The notes beneath the pieces are model-generated. The model saw only the letters and a list, made by a program, of their open reading frames with translations. It was not told the DNA's origin and did not search any database. From Antedon bifida (lineage: Eukaryota; Echinodermata; Crinoidea; Comatulida; Antedonidae): DNA of 64,000 nucleotides. Shown piece by piece: positions 12,739 to 22,385 of the stretch. Numbering within the stretch: the first letter of the stretch is position 1; the number at the start of each line of letters is the position of its first letter. The position numbers were made by a program, and so were the translations under genes. The stretch lies in assembly GCA_963402885.1 (NCBI GenBank), contig OY727095.1:24681001-24745000 (forward strand), given 5' to 3'.

Positions 12739-13251
12739 GTTTTCAATTAGGATATTAAGCTATTTTGTGCACTTTGATGTTTTTGTGTGAAAAGTTTTAT
12801 CGAAATGCTCAAAATGGTCTAAAACGTCTCCAAATGAGAATTTAAGCTATTCTGTACACTTTGATGTTTTGTGTGAAAAAGTTTTGACGAAATGCTCAAA
12901 ATGGTCTAAAACATTTTCAAATACGATATTAAGCTATTTTGTGCACTTTGATGTTTTTGTGTAGAAAGTTTTATCGAAATGCTCAAATTGGTCTAAAACA
13001 GTTTCAAATGTGATTTCAAGCACTTTGATGTTTTTGTGTAACCAAGTTTCATCGAAATGCACAAAATGGTCTAAAACGTATCCAAATGCGAATTGAAGCT
13101 ATTCTGTACACTTTGATGTTTCGTGTGAAAATTTTTTGTCGAAATGGTCAAAATGATCTAAAACGTTTTCAAATACGATATTAAGCTATTTTGTGCACTT
13201 TGATGTTTTTGTGTGAAAAGTTTTATCGAAATGCTCAAAATGGTCTAAAAC

Positions 13252-13338
13252 GTCTCCAAATGCGATTTGAAGCTATTCTGTACACTTTGATGTTTTGTGT
13301 GAAAAAGTTTTGCCGAAATGCTCAAAATGGTCTAAAAC
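13252..13338 (+). repeat. Exemplar type A monomer, 87 bp
   Basis: The unit begins GTCTCCAAATGCGATTTGAA, has the TGTACAC element near position 28, then GATGTTTTGTGTGAAAAAG and GCCGAAATGCTC, and ends GGTCTAAAAC. Common variants within the class are GCGAATTG or GCGTTTTG near the start, TTTCGTGTGAAAAATTTTTG in the middle, and GTCGAAATG in place of GCCGAAATG. It has the highest G+C of the common classes (about 36 percent by count) and the most CpG dinucleotides. Most copies retain TCGA, a TaqI site; this GCCGAAATG form is an exception. Confidence 0.93.
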
Positions 13339-13425
13339 ATTTTCAAATACGATATTAAGCTATTTTGTGCACTTTGATGTTTTTGTGTAGAAAGTTTTAT
13401 CGAAATGCTCAAATTGGTCTAAAAC
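13339..13425 (+). repeat. Exemplar type B monomer, 87 bp
   Basis: The unit begins ATTTTCAAATACGATATTAA and carries TTGTGCAC where type A carries CTGTACAC. The middle reads GTGTAGAAAGTTTTATCG, and the end is AAATTGGTCTAAAAC in this subtype. Sister forms begin GTTTTCAAATAGG or GTTTTCAAATACAATATT and have GTGTGAAAAG in the middle. The ATTAAG near position 20 supplies a stop codon in the long plus-strand frame, which is why open frames in the array end at B monomers. Confidence 0.93.
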
Positions 13426-13503
13426 AGTTTCAAATGTGATTTCAAGCACTTTGATGTTTTTGTGTAACCAAGTTTCATCGAAATGCACAAAATGGTCTAA
13501 AAC
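13426..13503 (+). repeat. Exemplar type C monomer, 78 bp
   Basis: The unit begins AGTTTCAAATGTGATTTCAA (or GGTTTCAAATGTGATTTTAA) and lacks the 9-bp stretch that carries TATTTTGTG in type B, so CAAG joins directly to CACTTTGATG. It has the diagnostic TGTAACCAAGTTTCATCG and AATGCACAAAATGG. Its ATGTGATTT against ATGCGATTT in type A turns a CGA into a TGA stop in the plus-strand frame. Type C is almost always followed by a type A or D monomer. Confidence 0.93.
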
Positions 13504-13756
13504 GTCTCCAAATGCGATTTGAAGCTATTTTAAGCACTTTGATGTTTTTGTGTAACCAAGTTTCATCGAAATGCACAAAATGGTCTAAAACGTTTCCAAA
13601 TGCGATTTGAAGCTATTCTGTACAATTTGATGTTTTGTGTGAACAAATTTTTTCGAAATGCTCAAAATGGTCTAAAACGGATTAAAATGTGATTTTAAGC
13701 ACTTTGATGTTTTTGTGTAACCAAGTTTCACCGAAATGCACAAAATGGTCTAAAAC

Positions 13757-14774
13757 GTCTCAAAATGCGATTTGAAGCTAATCTAAGCACTTTGATGTTT
13801 TTGTGTGAAAAGTTTTATCGAAATGCTCAAAATGGTCTAAAACGTCTCCAAATGCGATTTGAAGCTATTCTGTACACTTTGATGTTTTGTGTGAAAAAGT
13901 TTTGCCGAAATGCTCAAAATGGTCTAAAACATTTTCAAATACGATATTAAGCTATTTTGTGCACTTTGATGTTTTTGTGTAGAAAGTTTTATCGAAATGC
14001 TCAAATTGGTCTAAAACAGTTTCAAATGTGATTTCAAGCACTTTGATGTTTTTGTGTAACCAAGTTTCATCGAAATGCACAAAATGGTCTAAAACGTATC
14101 CAAATGCGAATTGAAGCTATTCTGTACACTTTGATGTTTCGTGTGAAAATTTTTTGTCGAAATGGTCAAAATGATCTAAAACGTTTTCAAATACGATATT
14201 AAGCTATTTTGTGCACTTTGATGTTTTTGTGTGAAAAGTTTTATCGAAATGCTCAAAATGGTCTAAAACGTCTCCAAATGCGATTTGAAGCTATTCTGTA
14301 CACTTTTATGTTTTGTGTGAAAAAGTTTTGCCGAAATGCTCAAAATGGTCTAAAACATTTTCAAATACGATATTAAGCTATTTTGTGCACTTTGATGTTT
14401 TTGTGTAGAAAGTTTTATCGAAATGCTCAAATTGGTCTAAAACAGTTTCAAATGTGATTTCAAGCACTTTGATGTTTTTGTGTAACCAAGTTTCATCGAA
14501 ATGCACAAAATGGTCTAAAACGTCTCCAAATGCGATTTGAAGCTATTTTAAGCACTTTGATGTTTTTGTGTAACCAAGTTTCATCGAAATGCACAAAATG
14601 GTCTAAAACGTTTCCAAATGCGATTTGAAGCTATTCTGTACAATTTGATGTTTTGTGTGAACAAGTTTTTTCGAAATGCTCAAAATGGTCTAAAACGGAT
14701 TAAAATGTGATTTTAAGCACTTTGATGTTTTTGTGTAACCAAGTTTCACCGAAATGCACAAAATGGTCTAAAAC
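13757..14774 (+). repeat. 12-mer higher-order repeat, 1,018 bp, complete copy
   Basis: Twelve monomers of 87, 87, 87, 78, 87, 87, 87, 87, 78, 88, 87 and 78 bp sum exactly to 1,018. The unit begins with an A/D-like monomer GTCTCAAAATGCG followed by GCTAATCTAAGCACTTTGATG, and ends with a C unit that begins GGATTAAAATGTG and carries TTTCACCG. The next copy starts at 14,775. Other complete copies are 15,541-16,558 and 61,578-62,595, which differ in a few monomers. Confidence 0.92.
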
Positions 14775-15540
14775 GTCTCCAAATGCGATTTGAAGCTAAT
14801 CTAAGCACTTTGATGTTTTTGTGTGAAAAGTTTTATCGAAATGCTCAAAATGGTCTAAAACGTCTCCAAATGCGATTTGAAGCTATTCTGTACACTTTGA
14901 TGTTTTGTGTGAAAAAGTTTTGCCGAAATGCTCAAAATGGTCTAAAACATTTTCAAATACGATATTAAGCTATTTTGTGCACTTTGATGTTTTTGTGTAG
15001 AAAGTTTTATCGAAATGCTCAAATTGGTCTAAAACAGTTTCAAATGTGATTTCAAGCACTTTGATATTTTTGTGTAACCAAGTTTCATCGAAATGCACAA
15101 AATGGTCTAAAACGTCTCCAAATGCGATTTGAAGCTAATCTAAGCACTTTGGTGTTTTTGTGTTAAAATGTTTTTTCGAAAATCACAAAATGGTCTAATA
15201 CGTCTCCAAATGCGATTTGAAGCTAATTTGTGCACTTTGATGTTTTTGTGTGAAAAGTTTTATCGAAATGCACAAAATGGTCTAAAACGTCTCCAAATGC
15301 GTTTTGAAGCTATTCTGTACACTTTGATGTTTCGTGTGAAAAATTTTTGTCGAAATGCTCAAAATGGTCTAAAACGTTTTTAAATAGGATATAAATCTAT
15401 TTTGTGCACTTTGATGTTTTTGTGAGAAAAGTTTTATCGAAATGCTCAAAATGGTCTAAAACGGTTTCAAATGTGATTTTAAGCACTTTGATGTTTTTGT
15501 GTAACCAAGTTTCATCGAAATGCACAAAATGGTCTAAAAC
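14775..15540 (+). repeat. Truncated 12-mer copy plus D-containing segment
   Basis: The first four monomers repeat the start of the 1,018-bp unit. At about 15,114 the order switches to a D monomer, an A/B-like unit with GCTAATTTGTGCAC, a GCGTTTTG A unit and a B unit reading AATAGGATATAAATC. This second part recurs near 16,900-17,400, 59,490-59,970, 61,095-61,575 and 62,935-63,430. Confidence 0.86.
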
Positions 15541-16558
15541 GTTTCCAAATGCGATTTGAAGCTATTCTGTACAATTTGATGTTTTTGTGTGAAAAGTTTT
15601 ATCGAAATGCTCAAAATGGTCTAAAACGTCTCCAAATGAGAATTGAAGCTATTCTGTACACTTTGATGTTTTGTGTGAAAAAGTTTTGCCGAAATGCTCA
15701 AAATGGTCTAAAACATTTTCAAATACGATATTAAGCTATTTTGTGCACTTTGATGTTTTTGTGTAGAAAGTTTTATCGAAATGCTCAAATTGGTCTAAAA
15801 CAGTTTCAAATGTGATTTCAAGCACTTTGATGTTTTTGTGTAACCAAGTTTCATCGAAATGAACAAAATGGTCTAAAACGTATCCAAATGCGAATTGAAG
15901 CTATTCTGTACACTTTGATGTTTCGTGTGAAAATTTTTTGTCGAAATGGTCAAAATGATCTAAAACGTTTTCAAATACGATATTAAGCTATTTTGTGCAC
16001 TTTGATGTTTTTGTGTGAAAAGTTTTATCGAAATGCTCAAAATGGTCTAAAACGTCTCCAAATGCGATTTGAAGCTATTCTGTACACTTTGATGTTTTGT
16101 GTGAAAAAGTTTTGCCGAAATGCTCAAAATGGTCTAAAACATTTTCAAATACGATATTAAGCTATTTTGTGCACTTTGATGTTTTTGTGTAGAAAGTTTT
16201 ATCGAAATGCTCAAATTGGTCTAAAACAGTTTCAAATGTGATTTCAAGCACTTTGATGTTTTTGTGTAACCAAGTTTCATCGAAATGCACAAAATGGTCT
16301 AAAACGTCTCCAAATGCGATTTGAAGCTATTTTAAGCACTTTGATGTTTTTGTGTAACCAAGTTTCATCGAAATGCACAAAATGGTCTAAAACGTTTCCA
16401 AATGCGATTTTAAGCTATTCTGTACAATTTGATGTTTTGTGTGAACAAGTTTTTTCGAAATGCTCAAAATGGTCTCAAACGGTTTAAAATGTGATTTTAA
16501 GCACTTTGATGTTTTTGTGTAACCAAGTTTCTCCGAAATGCACAAAATGGTCTAAAAC
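15541..16558 (+). repeat. 12-mer higher-order repeat, 1,018 bp, second full copy
   Basis: The copy has the same monomer lengths as 13,757-14,774, except that the first monomer is a GTTTCC type with ACAATTTGATG, and the second starts GTCTCCAAATGAGAATTG. It matches 61,578-62,595 at an offset of 46,037, and that offset then holds to the right edge of the window. Confidence 0.9.
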
Positions 16559-18163
16559 GTCTCCAAATGCGATTTGAAGCTAATCTAAGCACTTTGATGT
16601 TTTTGTGTGAAAAGTTTTATCGAAATGCTCAAAATGGTCTAAAACGTCTCCAAATGCGATTTGAAGCTATTCTGTACACTTTGATGTTTTGTGTGAAAAA
16701 GTTTTGCCGAAATGCTCAAAATGGTCTAAAACATTTTCAAATACGATATTAAGCTATTTTGTGCACTTTGATGTTTTTGTGTAGAAAGTTTTATCGAAAT
16801 GCTCAAATTGGTCTAAAACAGTTTCAAATGTGATTTCAAGCACTTTGATGTTTTTGTGTAACCAAGTTTCATCGAAATGCACAAAATGGTCTAAAACTTC
16901 TCCAAATGCGATTTGAAGCTAATCTAAGCACTTTGGTGTTTTTGTGTTAAAATGTTTTTTCGAAAATCACAAAATGGTCTAAAACGTCTCCAAATGCGAT
17001 TTGAAGCTAATTTGTGCACTTTGATGTTTTTGTGTGAAAAGTTTTATCGAAATCCTCAAAATGGTCTAAAACGGTTTCAAATGTGATTTTAAGCACTTTG
17101 ATGTTTTTGTGTAACCAAGTTTCATCGAAATGCACAAAATGGTCTAAAACGTCTCCAAATGCGTTTTGAAGCTATTCTGTACACTTTGATGTTTCGTGTG
17201 AAAAATTTTTGTCGAAATGCTCAAAATGGTCTAAAACGTTTTTAAATAGGATATAAATCTATTTTGTGCACTTTGATGTTTTTGTGAGAAAAGTTTTATC
17301 GAAATGCTCAAAATGGTCTAAAACGGTTTCAAATGTGATTTTAAGCACTTTGATGTTTTTGTGTAACCAAGTTTCATCGAAATGCACAAAATGGTCTAAA
17401 ACGTTTCCAAATGCGATTTGAAGCTATTCTGTACAATTTGATGTTTTGTGTGAACAAGTTTTTTCGAAAGTCAAAAATGGTCTAAAACGTCTCCAAATGC
17501 GATCTAATTTGTGCACTTTGATGTTTTTGTGTGAAAAGTATTATCGAAATGCTCAAAATGGTCTAAAACGGTTGAAAATGTGATTTTAAGCACTTTGATG
17601 TTTTTGTGTAACCAAGTTTCATCGAAATGCACAAAATGGTCTAAAACGTCTCCAAATGCGATTTGAAGCTTTTCTGTACACTTTGATGTTTCGTGTGAAA
17701 AATGTTTTTTCGAAAATCAGAAAATGGTTTAAAACGTCTCCAAATGCGAATTTAAGCTATTGTGTACACTTGGATGTTTTTGTGTGAAAAGTTATATCGA
17801 AATGCTCAAAATGGTCTAAAACGGTTTCAAATGTGATTTTAAGCTATTTTGTGCACTTTGATGTTTTTGTGTGAAAAGTTTCATCGAAATGCACAAAATG
17901 GTCTAAAACGTCTCCAAATGTGATTTGAAGCTAATCTAAGCACTTTGGTGTTTTTGTGTTAAAATGTTTTTTCGAAAATCACAAAATGGTCTAAAACGTC
18001 TCCAAATGCGATTTGAAGCTATTCTGTACACTTTGATGTTTTGTGTGAAAGAGTTTGTCGAAAAGCTTAAAATGGTCTAAAACGGTTTAAAATGTGACTT
18101 TAAGCACTTTGATGTTTTTGTGTAACCAAGTTTCATCGAAATGCACAAAATGGTCTAAAACGT
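16559..18163 (+). repeat. Satellite block repeated at the right end of the window
   Basis: Bases 16,559-17,963 match 62,596-64,000 at offset 46,037. Both carry TCGAAAGTCAAAAATGG (17,464 and 63,501) and GAAGCTTTTCTGTACAC near 17,667 and 63,704. The part from about 17,200 also resembles 9,600-10,500 (offset about 7,612) through the F monomer and the AAAATCAGAAAATGG unit. The match to the window end means the true extent of the long duplication is unknown. Confidence 0.89.
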
Positions 18164-19020
18164 CTCCAAATGCGATTTGAGGCTAATCTAAGCACTTTGG
18201 TGTTTTTGTGTTAAAATGTTTTTTTCGAAAATCACAAAATGGTCTAAAACGTCTCCAAATGCGATTTGAAACTATTCTGTACACTTTGATGTTTTGTGTG
18301 AAAAAGTTTTGTCGAATGGCTCAAAATGGTCTAAAACGTTTTTAAATACGATATTAAGCAATTTTGTGCACTTTGAGGTTTTTGTGTGAAAAGTTTTATC
18401 GAAATCCTCAAAATGGTCTAAAACGGTTTCAAATGTGATTTTAAGCACTTTGATGTTTTTGTGTAACCAAGTTTCATCGAAATGCACAAAATGGTCTAAA
18501 ACGTCTCCAAATGCGATTTGAAGCTATTCTGTGCACTTTGATGTTTTTGTGTGAAAAGTATTATCGAAATGCTCAAAATGGTCTAAAACGGTTTAAAATG
18601 TGATTTTAAGCACTTTGATGTTTTTGTGTAACCAAGTTTCATCGAAATGCACAAAATGGTCTAAAACGTCTCCAAATGCGATTTGAGGCTAATCTAAGCA
18701 CTTTGGTGTTTTTGTGTTAAAATGTTTTTTTCGAAAATCACAAAATGGTCTAAAACGTCTCCAAATGCGATTTGAAACTATTCTGTACACTTTGATGTTT
18801 TGTGTGAAAAAGTTTTGTCGAAATGCTCAAAATGGTCTAAAACGTTTTTAAATACGATATTAAGCAATTTTGTGCACTTTGAGGTTTTTGTGTGAAAAGT
18901 TTTATCGAAATCTTCAAAATGGTCTAAAACGGTTTCCAATGTGATTTTAAGCACTTTGATGTTTTTGTGTAATCAAGTTTCATCGAAATGCACAAAATGG
19001 TCTAAAACGTCTCCAAATGC
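18164..19020 (+). repeat. 506-bp six-monomer tandem unit
   Basis: A six-monomer unit of 89+87+87+78+87+78 bp begins with a D copy reading GATTTGAGGCTAATC and having seven T residues in its T tract. The marker occurs at 18,181 and 18,687, an offset of 506. The second copy diverges after its first few monomers, where the B and C units carry GAAATCTTCAAAATGG and GTTTCCAATGTG. Confidence 0.84.
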
Positions 19021-20576
19021 GTTTTGAAGCTATTCTAAGCACTTTGGTGTTTTTGTGTTAAAATGTTTTTTCAAAAATCATAAAATGGTCTAAAACGTCT
19101 CCAAATGCGATTTGAAGCTATTCTGTACACTTTGATGTTTTGTGTGAAAAAGTTTTGTCGAAATGCTCAAAATGGTCTAAAACGTTTTTAAATACGATAT
19201 TAAGCAATTTTGTGCACTTTGAGGTTTTTGTGTGAAAAGTTTTATTGAAATCCTCAAAATGGTCTAAAACGGTTTCAAATGTGATTTTAAGCACTTTGAT
19301 GTTTTTGTGTAACCAAGTTTCATCGAAATGCACAAAATGGTCTAAAACGTCTCCAAATGCGATTTGAAGCTATTCTGTGCACTTTGATGTTTTTGTGTGA
19401 AAAGTATTATCGAAATGCTCAAAATGGTCTAAAACGGTTTAAAATGTGATTTTAAGCACTTTGATGTTTTTGTGTAACCAAGTTTCATCGAAATGCACAA
19501 AATGGTCTAAAACGTCTCCAAATGCGATTTGAAGCTAATCTAAGCACTTTGGTGTTTTTGTGTTAAAATGTTTTTTCGAAAATCACAAAATGGTCTAAAA
19601 CGTCTCCAAATGCGATTTGAAGCTATTCTGTACACTTGGATGTTTCGTGTGAAAAATTTTTGTCGAAATGATCAAAATGGTCTAAAACGTTTTCAAATAG
19701 GATATTAAGCTATTTTGTGCACTTTGATGTTATTGTGTGAAAAGTTTTATCGAAATGCTCAAAATGGTCTAAAACGGTTTCAAATGTGATTTTAAACACT
19801 TTGATGTTTTTGTGTAACCAAGTTTCATCGAAATGCACAAAATGGTCTAAACGTTCCCAAATGCGATTTGAAGCTATTCTGTACAATTTGATGTTTTTGT
19901 GTAACCAAGTTTCATCGAAAATCACAAAATGGTCTTAAACGTCTCCAAATGCGATTTGAAGCTAATTTGTGCACTTTGATGTTTTTGTGTGAAAAGTTTT
20001 ATCGAACTCCTCAAATTGGTCTAAAACGGTTTCAAATGTGATTTTAAGCACTTTGATGTTTTTGTGTAACCAAGTTTCATCGAAATGCACAAAATGGTCT
20101 AAAACGTCTCCAAATGCGATTTGAAGCTATTCTGAGCTATTATGTTTTTGTGTGAAAAGTATTATCGAAATGCTCAAAATGGTCTAAAACGGTTTAAAAT
20201 GTGATTTTAAGCACTTTGATGTTTTTGTGTAACAAAGTTTCATCGAAATGCACAAAATGGTCTAAAACGTTTCCAAATGCGATTTGAAGCTATTCTGTAC
20301 ACTTTGATGTTTTGTGTGAAAAAGTTTTGTCGAAATGCTCAAAATGGTCTAAAACATTTTCAAATACGATATTAAGCTATTTTGTGCACTTTGATGTTTT
20401 TGTGTGAAAAGTTTTATCGAAATGCTCAAAATGGTCTAAAACGTCTCCAAATGCGATTTGAAGCTAATCTAAGCACTTTGGTGTTTTTGTGTTAAAATGT
20501 TTTTTCGAAAATCACAAAATGGTCTAAAACGTCTCCAAATGCGATTTGAAGCTATCCTAAGCACTTTGGTGTTTTT
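19021..20576 (+). repeat. Satellite module G, copy 2
   Basis: This segment matches 37,470 to about 39,020 at an offset of 18,445 to 18,447, and its first 1.3 kb matches copy 1 at 7.6 kb. It carries the CATAAAATGG D-like unit, GATGTTATTGTGTG near 19,727 and the TCTGAGCTATTATG deletion monomer at 20,131. The match stops abruptly at about 20,577, inside a D' monomer. About 0.9 kb (19,030-19,950) is also shared with 24,310-25,230. Confidence 0.87.
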
Positions 20577-20586
20577 AAACAGTTTC
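20568..20586 (+). other. Rearrangement breakpoint, out of register
   Basis: GGTGTTTTTA of a D' monomer is joined to AACAGTTTCAAATG, the end of one monomer and start of a C unit. The usual continuation of the D' unit is ATGTCAACAAG. At most one or two A residues are shared between the two sides. Confidence 0.87.
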
Positions 20587-22385
20587 AAATGTGATTTCAA
20601 GCACTTTGATGTTTTTGTGTAACCAAGTTTCATCGAAATGCACAAAATGGTCTAAAACGTCTCCAAATGCGAATTGAAGCTATTCTGTACACTTTGATGT
20701 TTAGTGTGAAAATTTTTTGTCGAAATGCTCAAAATGGTCTAAAACGTTTTCAAATAGGATATTAAGCTATTTTGTGCACTTTGATGTTTTTGTGTGAAAA
20801 GTTTTATCGAAATGCACAAAATGGTCTAAAACGATTCCAAATGCGATTTGAAGCTATTCTGTACACTTTGATGTTTTGTGTGAAAAAGTTTTGTCGAAAT
20901 GCTCAAAATGGTCTAAAACATTTTCAAATACGATATTAAGCTATTTTGTGCACTTTGATGTTTTTGTGTGAAAAGTTTTATCGAAATGCTCAAAATGGTC
21001 TAAAACGGTTTCAAATGTGATTTCAAGCACTTTGATGTTTTTGTGTAACCAAGTTTCATCGAAATGCACAAAATGGTCAAAAACGTCTCCTAATGCGATT
21101 TGAAGCTATTTTGTACACTTTGATGTTTTGTGTGAAAAAGTTTTGTCGAAATGGTCAAAATGGTCTAAAACGTTGTTAAATACAATATTAAGCTATTTTA
21201 TGCACTTTGATGTTTTTGTGTGAAAAGTTTTATCGAAATGCTCAAAATGGTCTAAAACGTCTCCAAATGCGATTTGAAGCTATTCTGTACACTTTGATGT
21301 TTTGTGTGAAAAAGTTTTGCCGAAATGCTCAAAATGGTCTAAAACATTTTCAAATACGATATTAAGCTATTTTGTGCACTTTGATGTTTTTGTGTAGAAA
21401 GTTTTATCGAAATGCTCAAATTGGTCTAAAACAGTTTCAAATGTGATTTCAAGTACTTTGATGTTTTTGTGTAACCAAGTTTCATCGAAATGCACAAAAT
21501 GGTCTAAAACGTCTCCAAATGCGATTTGAAGCTAATCTAAGCACTTTGGTGTGTTTGTGTTAAAATGTTTTTTCGAAAATCACAAAGTGGTCTAAAACGT
21601 CTCCAAATGCGATTTGAAGCTATTCTTTACACTTTGTGTGAAAGAGTTTGTCGAAATGCTTAAAATGGTCTAAAACGGTTTAAAATGTGATTTTAAGCAC
21701 TTTGATATTTTTGTGTAACCAAGTTTCATCGAAATGCACAAAATGGTCTAAAACGTCTCCAAATGCGATTTGAAGCTATTTTGTACACTTTGATGTTTTG
21801 TGTGAAAAAGTTTTGTAGAAATGGTCAAAATGGTCTAAAACGTTTTCAAATACAATATTAAGCTATTTTGTGCACTTTGATGTTTTTGTGTGAAAAGTTT
21901 TATCGAAATGCTCAAAATGGTCTAAAACGTCTCCAAATTCGATTTGAAGCTATTCTGTTCACTTTGATGTTTTGTGTGAAAAAGTTTTGTCGAATGGCTC
22001 AAAATGGTCTAAAACATTTTCAAATACGATATTAAGCTATTTTGTGCACTTTGATGTTTTTGTGTAAAAAGTTTTATCGAAATGCTCAAAATGGTCTGAA
22101 ACATCTCCAAATGCGATTTGAAGCTATTCTGTACACTTTGATGTTTCGTGTGAAAAATTTTTGTCGAAATGCTCAAAATGGTCTAAAACGTTTTCAAATA
22201 GGAAATTAAGCTATTTTGTGCACTTTTATGTTTTTGTGTGAAAAGTATTATCGAAATGCTCAAAATGGTCTAAAACGGTTTCAAATGTGATTTTAAGCAA
22301 TTTGATGTTTTTGTGTAACCAAGTTTCATCGAAATGCACAAAATGGTCTAAAACGTCTCCAAATGCGATTTGAAGCTATTCTGTA
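20577..22385 (+). repeat. Composite satellite segment built from left-end blocks
   Basis: The first part (20,580-22,097) matches 3,379-4,895 at offset 17,201. The part from 21,599 to about 22,380 matches 1,264 to about 2,044 at offset 20,335, so the two matches overlap in a shared region. This indicates that the segment combines sequence related to two left-end blocks, by recombination in the overlapping stretch. Confidence 0.84.

Larger units (their letters stand above)
13252..13503 (+). repeat. Exemplar A-B-C trimer (252 bp), basic higher-order unit
   Basis: Three successive monomers of 87, 87 and 78 bp form the commonest repeating order in the window. The usual grammar is A then B, B then C (or back to A), and C then A. 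Longer repeats seen elsewhere (600, 1,018 and 1,605 bp) can be written as strings of these monomers plus D, E or F forms. The 174-bp A+B pair is close in size to the 150-180 bp units of many centromeric satellites; that comparison is general knowledge and says nothing specific about function here. Confidence 0.9.
12826..13756 (+). repeat. 12-mer higher-order repeat, first copy (11 of 12 monomers)
   Basis: These 931 bp are the 1,018-bp unit minus its first 87-bp monomer. The first A copy reads AATGAGAATTTAAGC. The A unit with GTATCCAAATGCGAATTG and the following B unit with AAATGATCTAAAAC are the best markers. The same 11-monomer string occurs at 49,213-50,143 (offset 36,387) and begins again at 58,455 (offset 45,629). 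Confidence 0.88.

Noticed and set aside
13252-13503. CENP-B box in the monomer
   Set aside because: The TTTCG- and TTCATCG-containing parts were compared with the pattern TTCGnnnnAnnCGGG. The CGGG part is absent and the spaced A does not fit in the D monomer.
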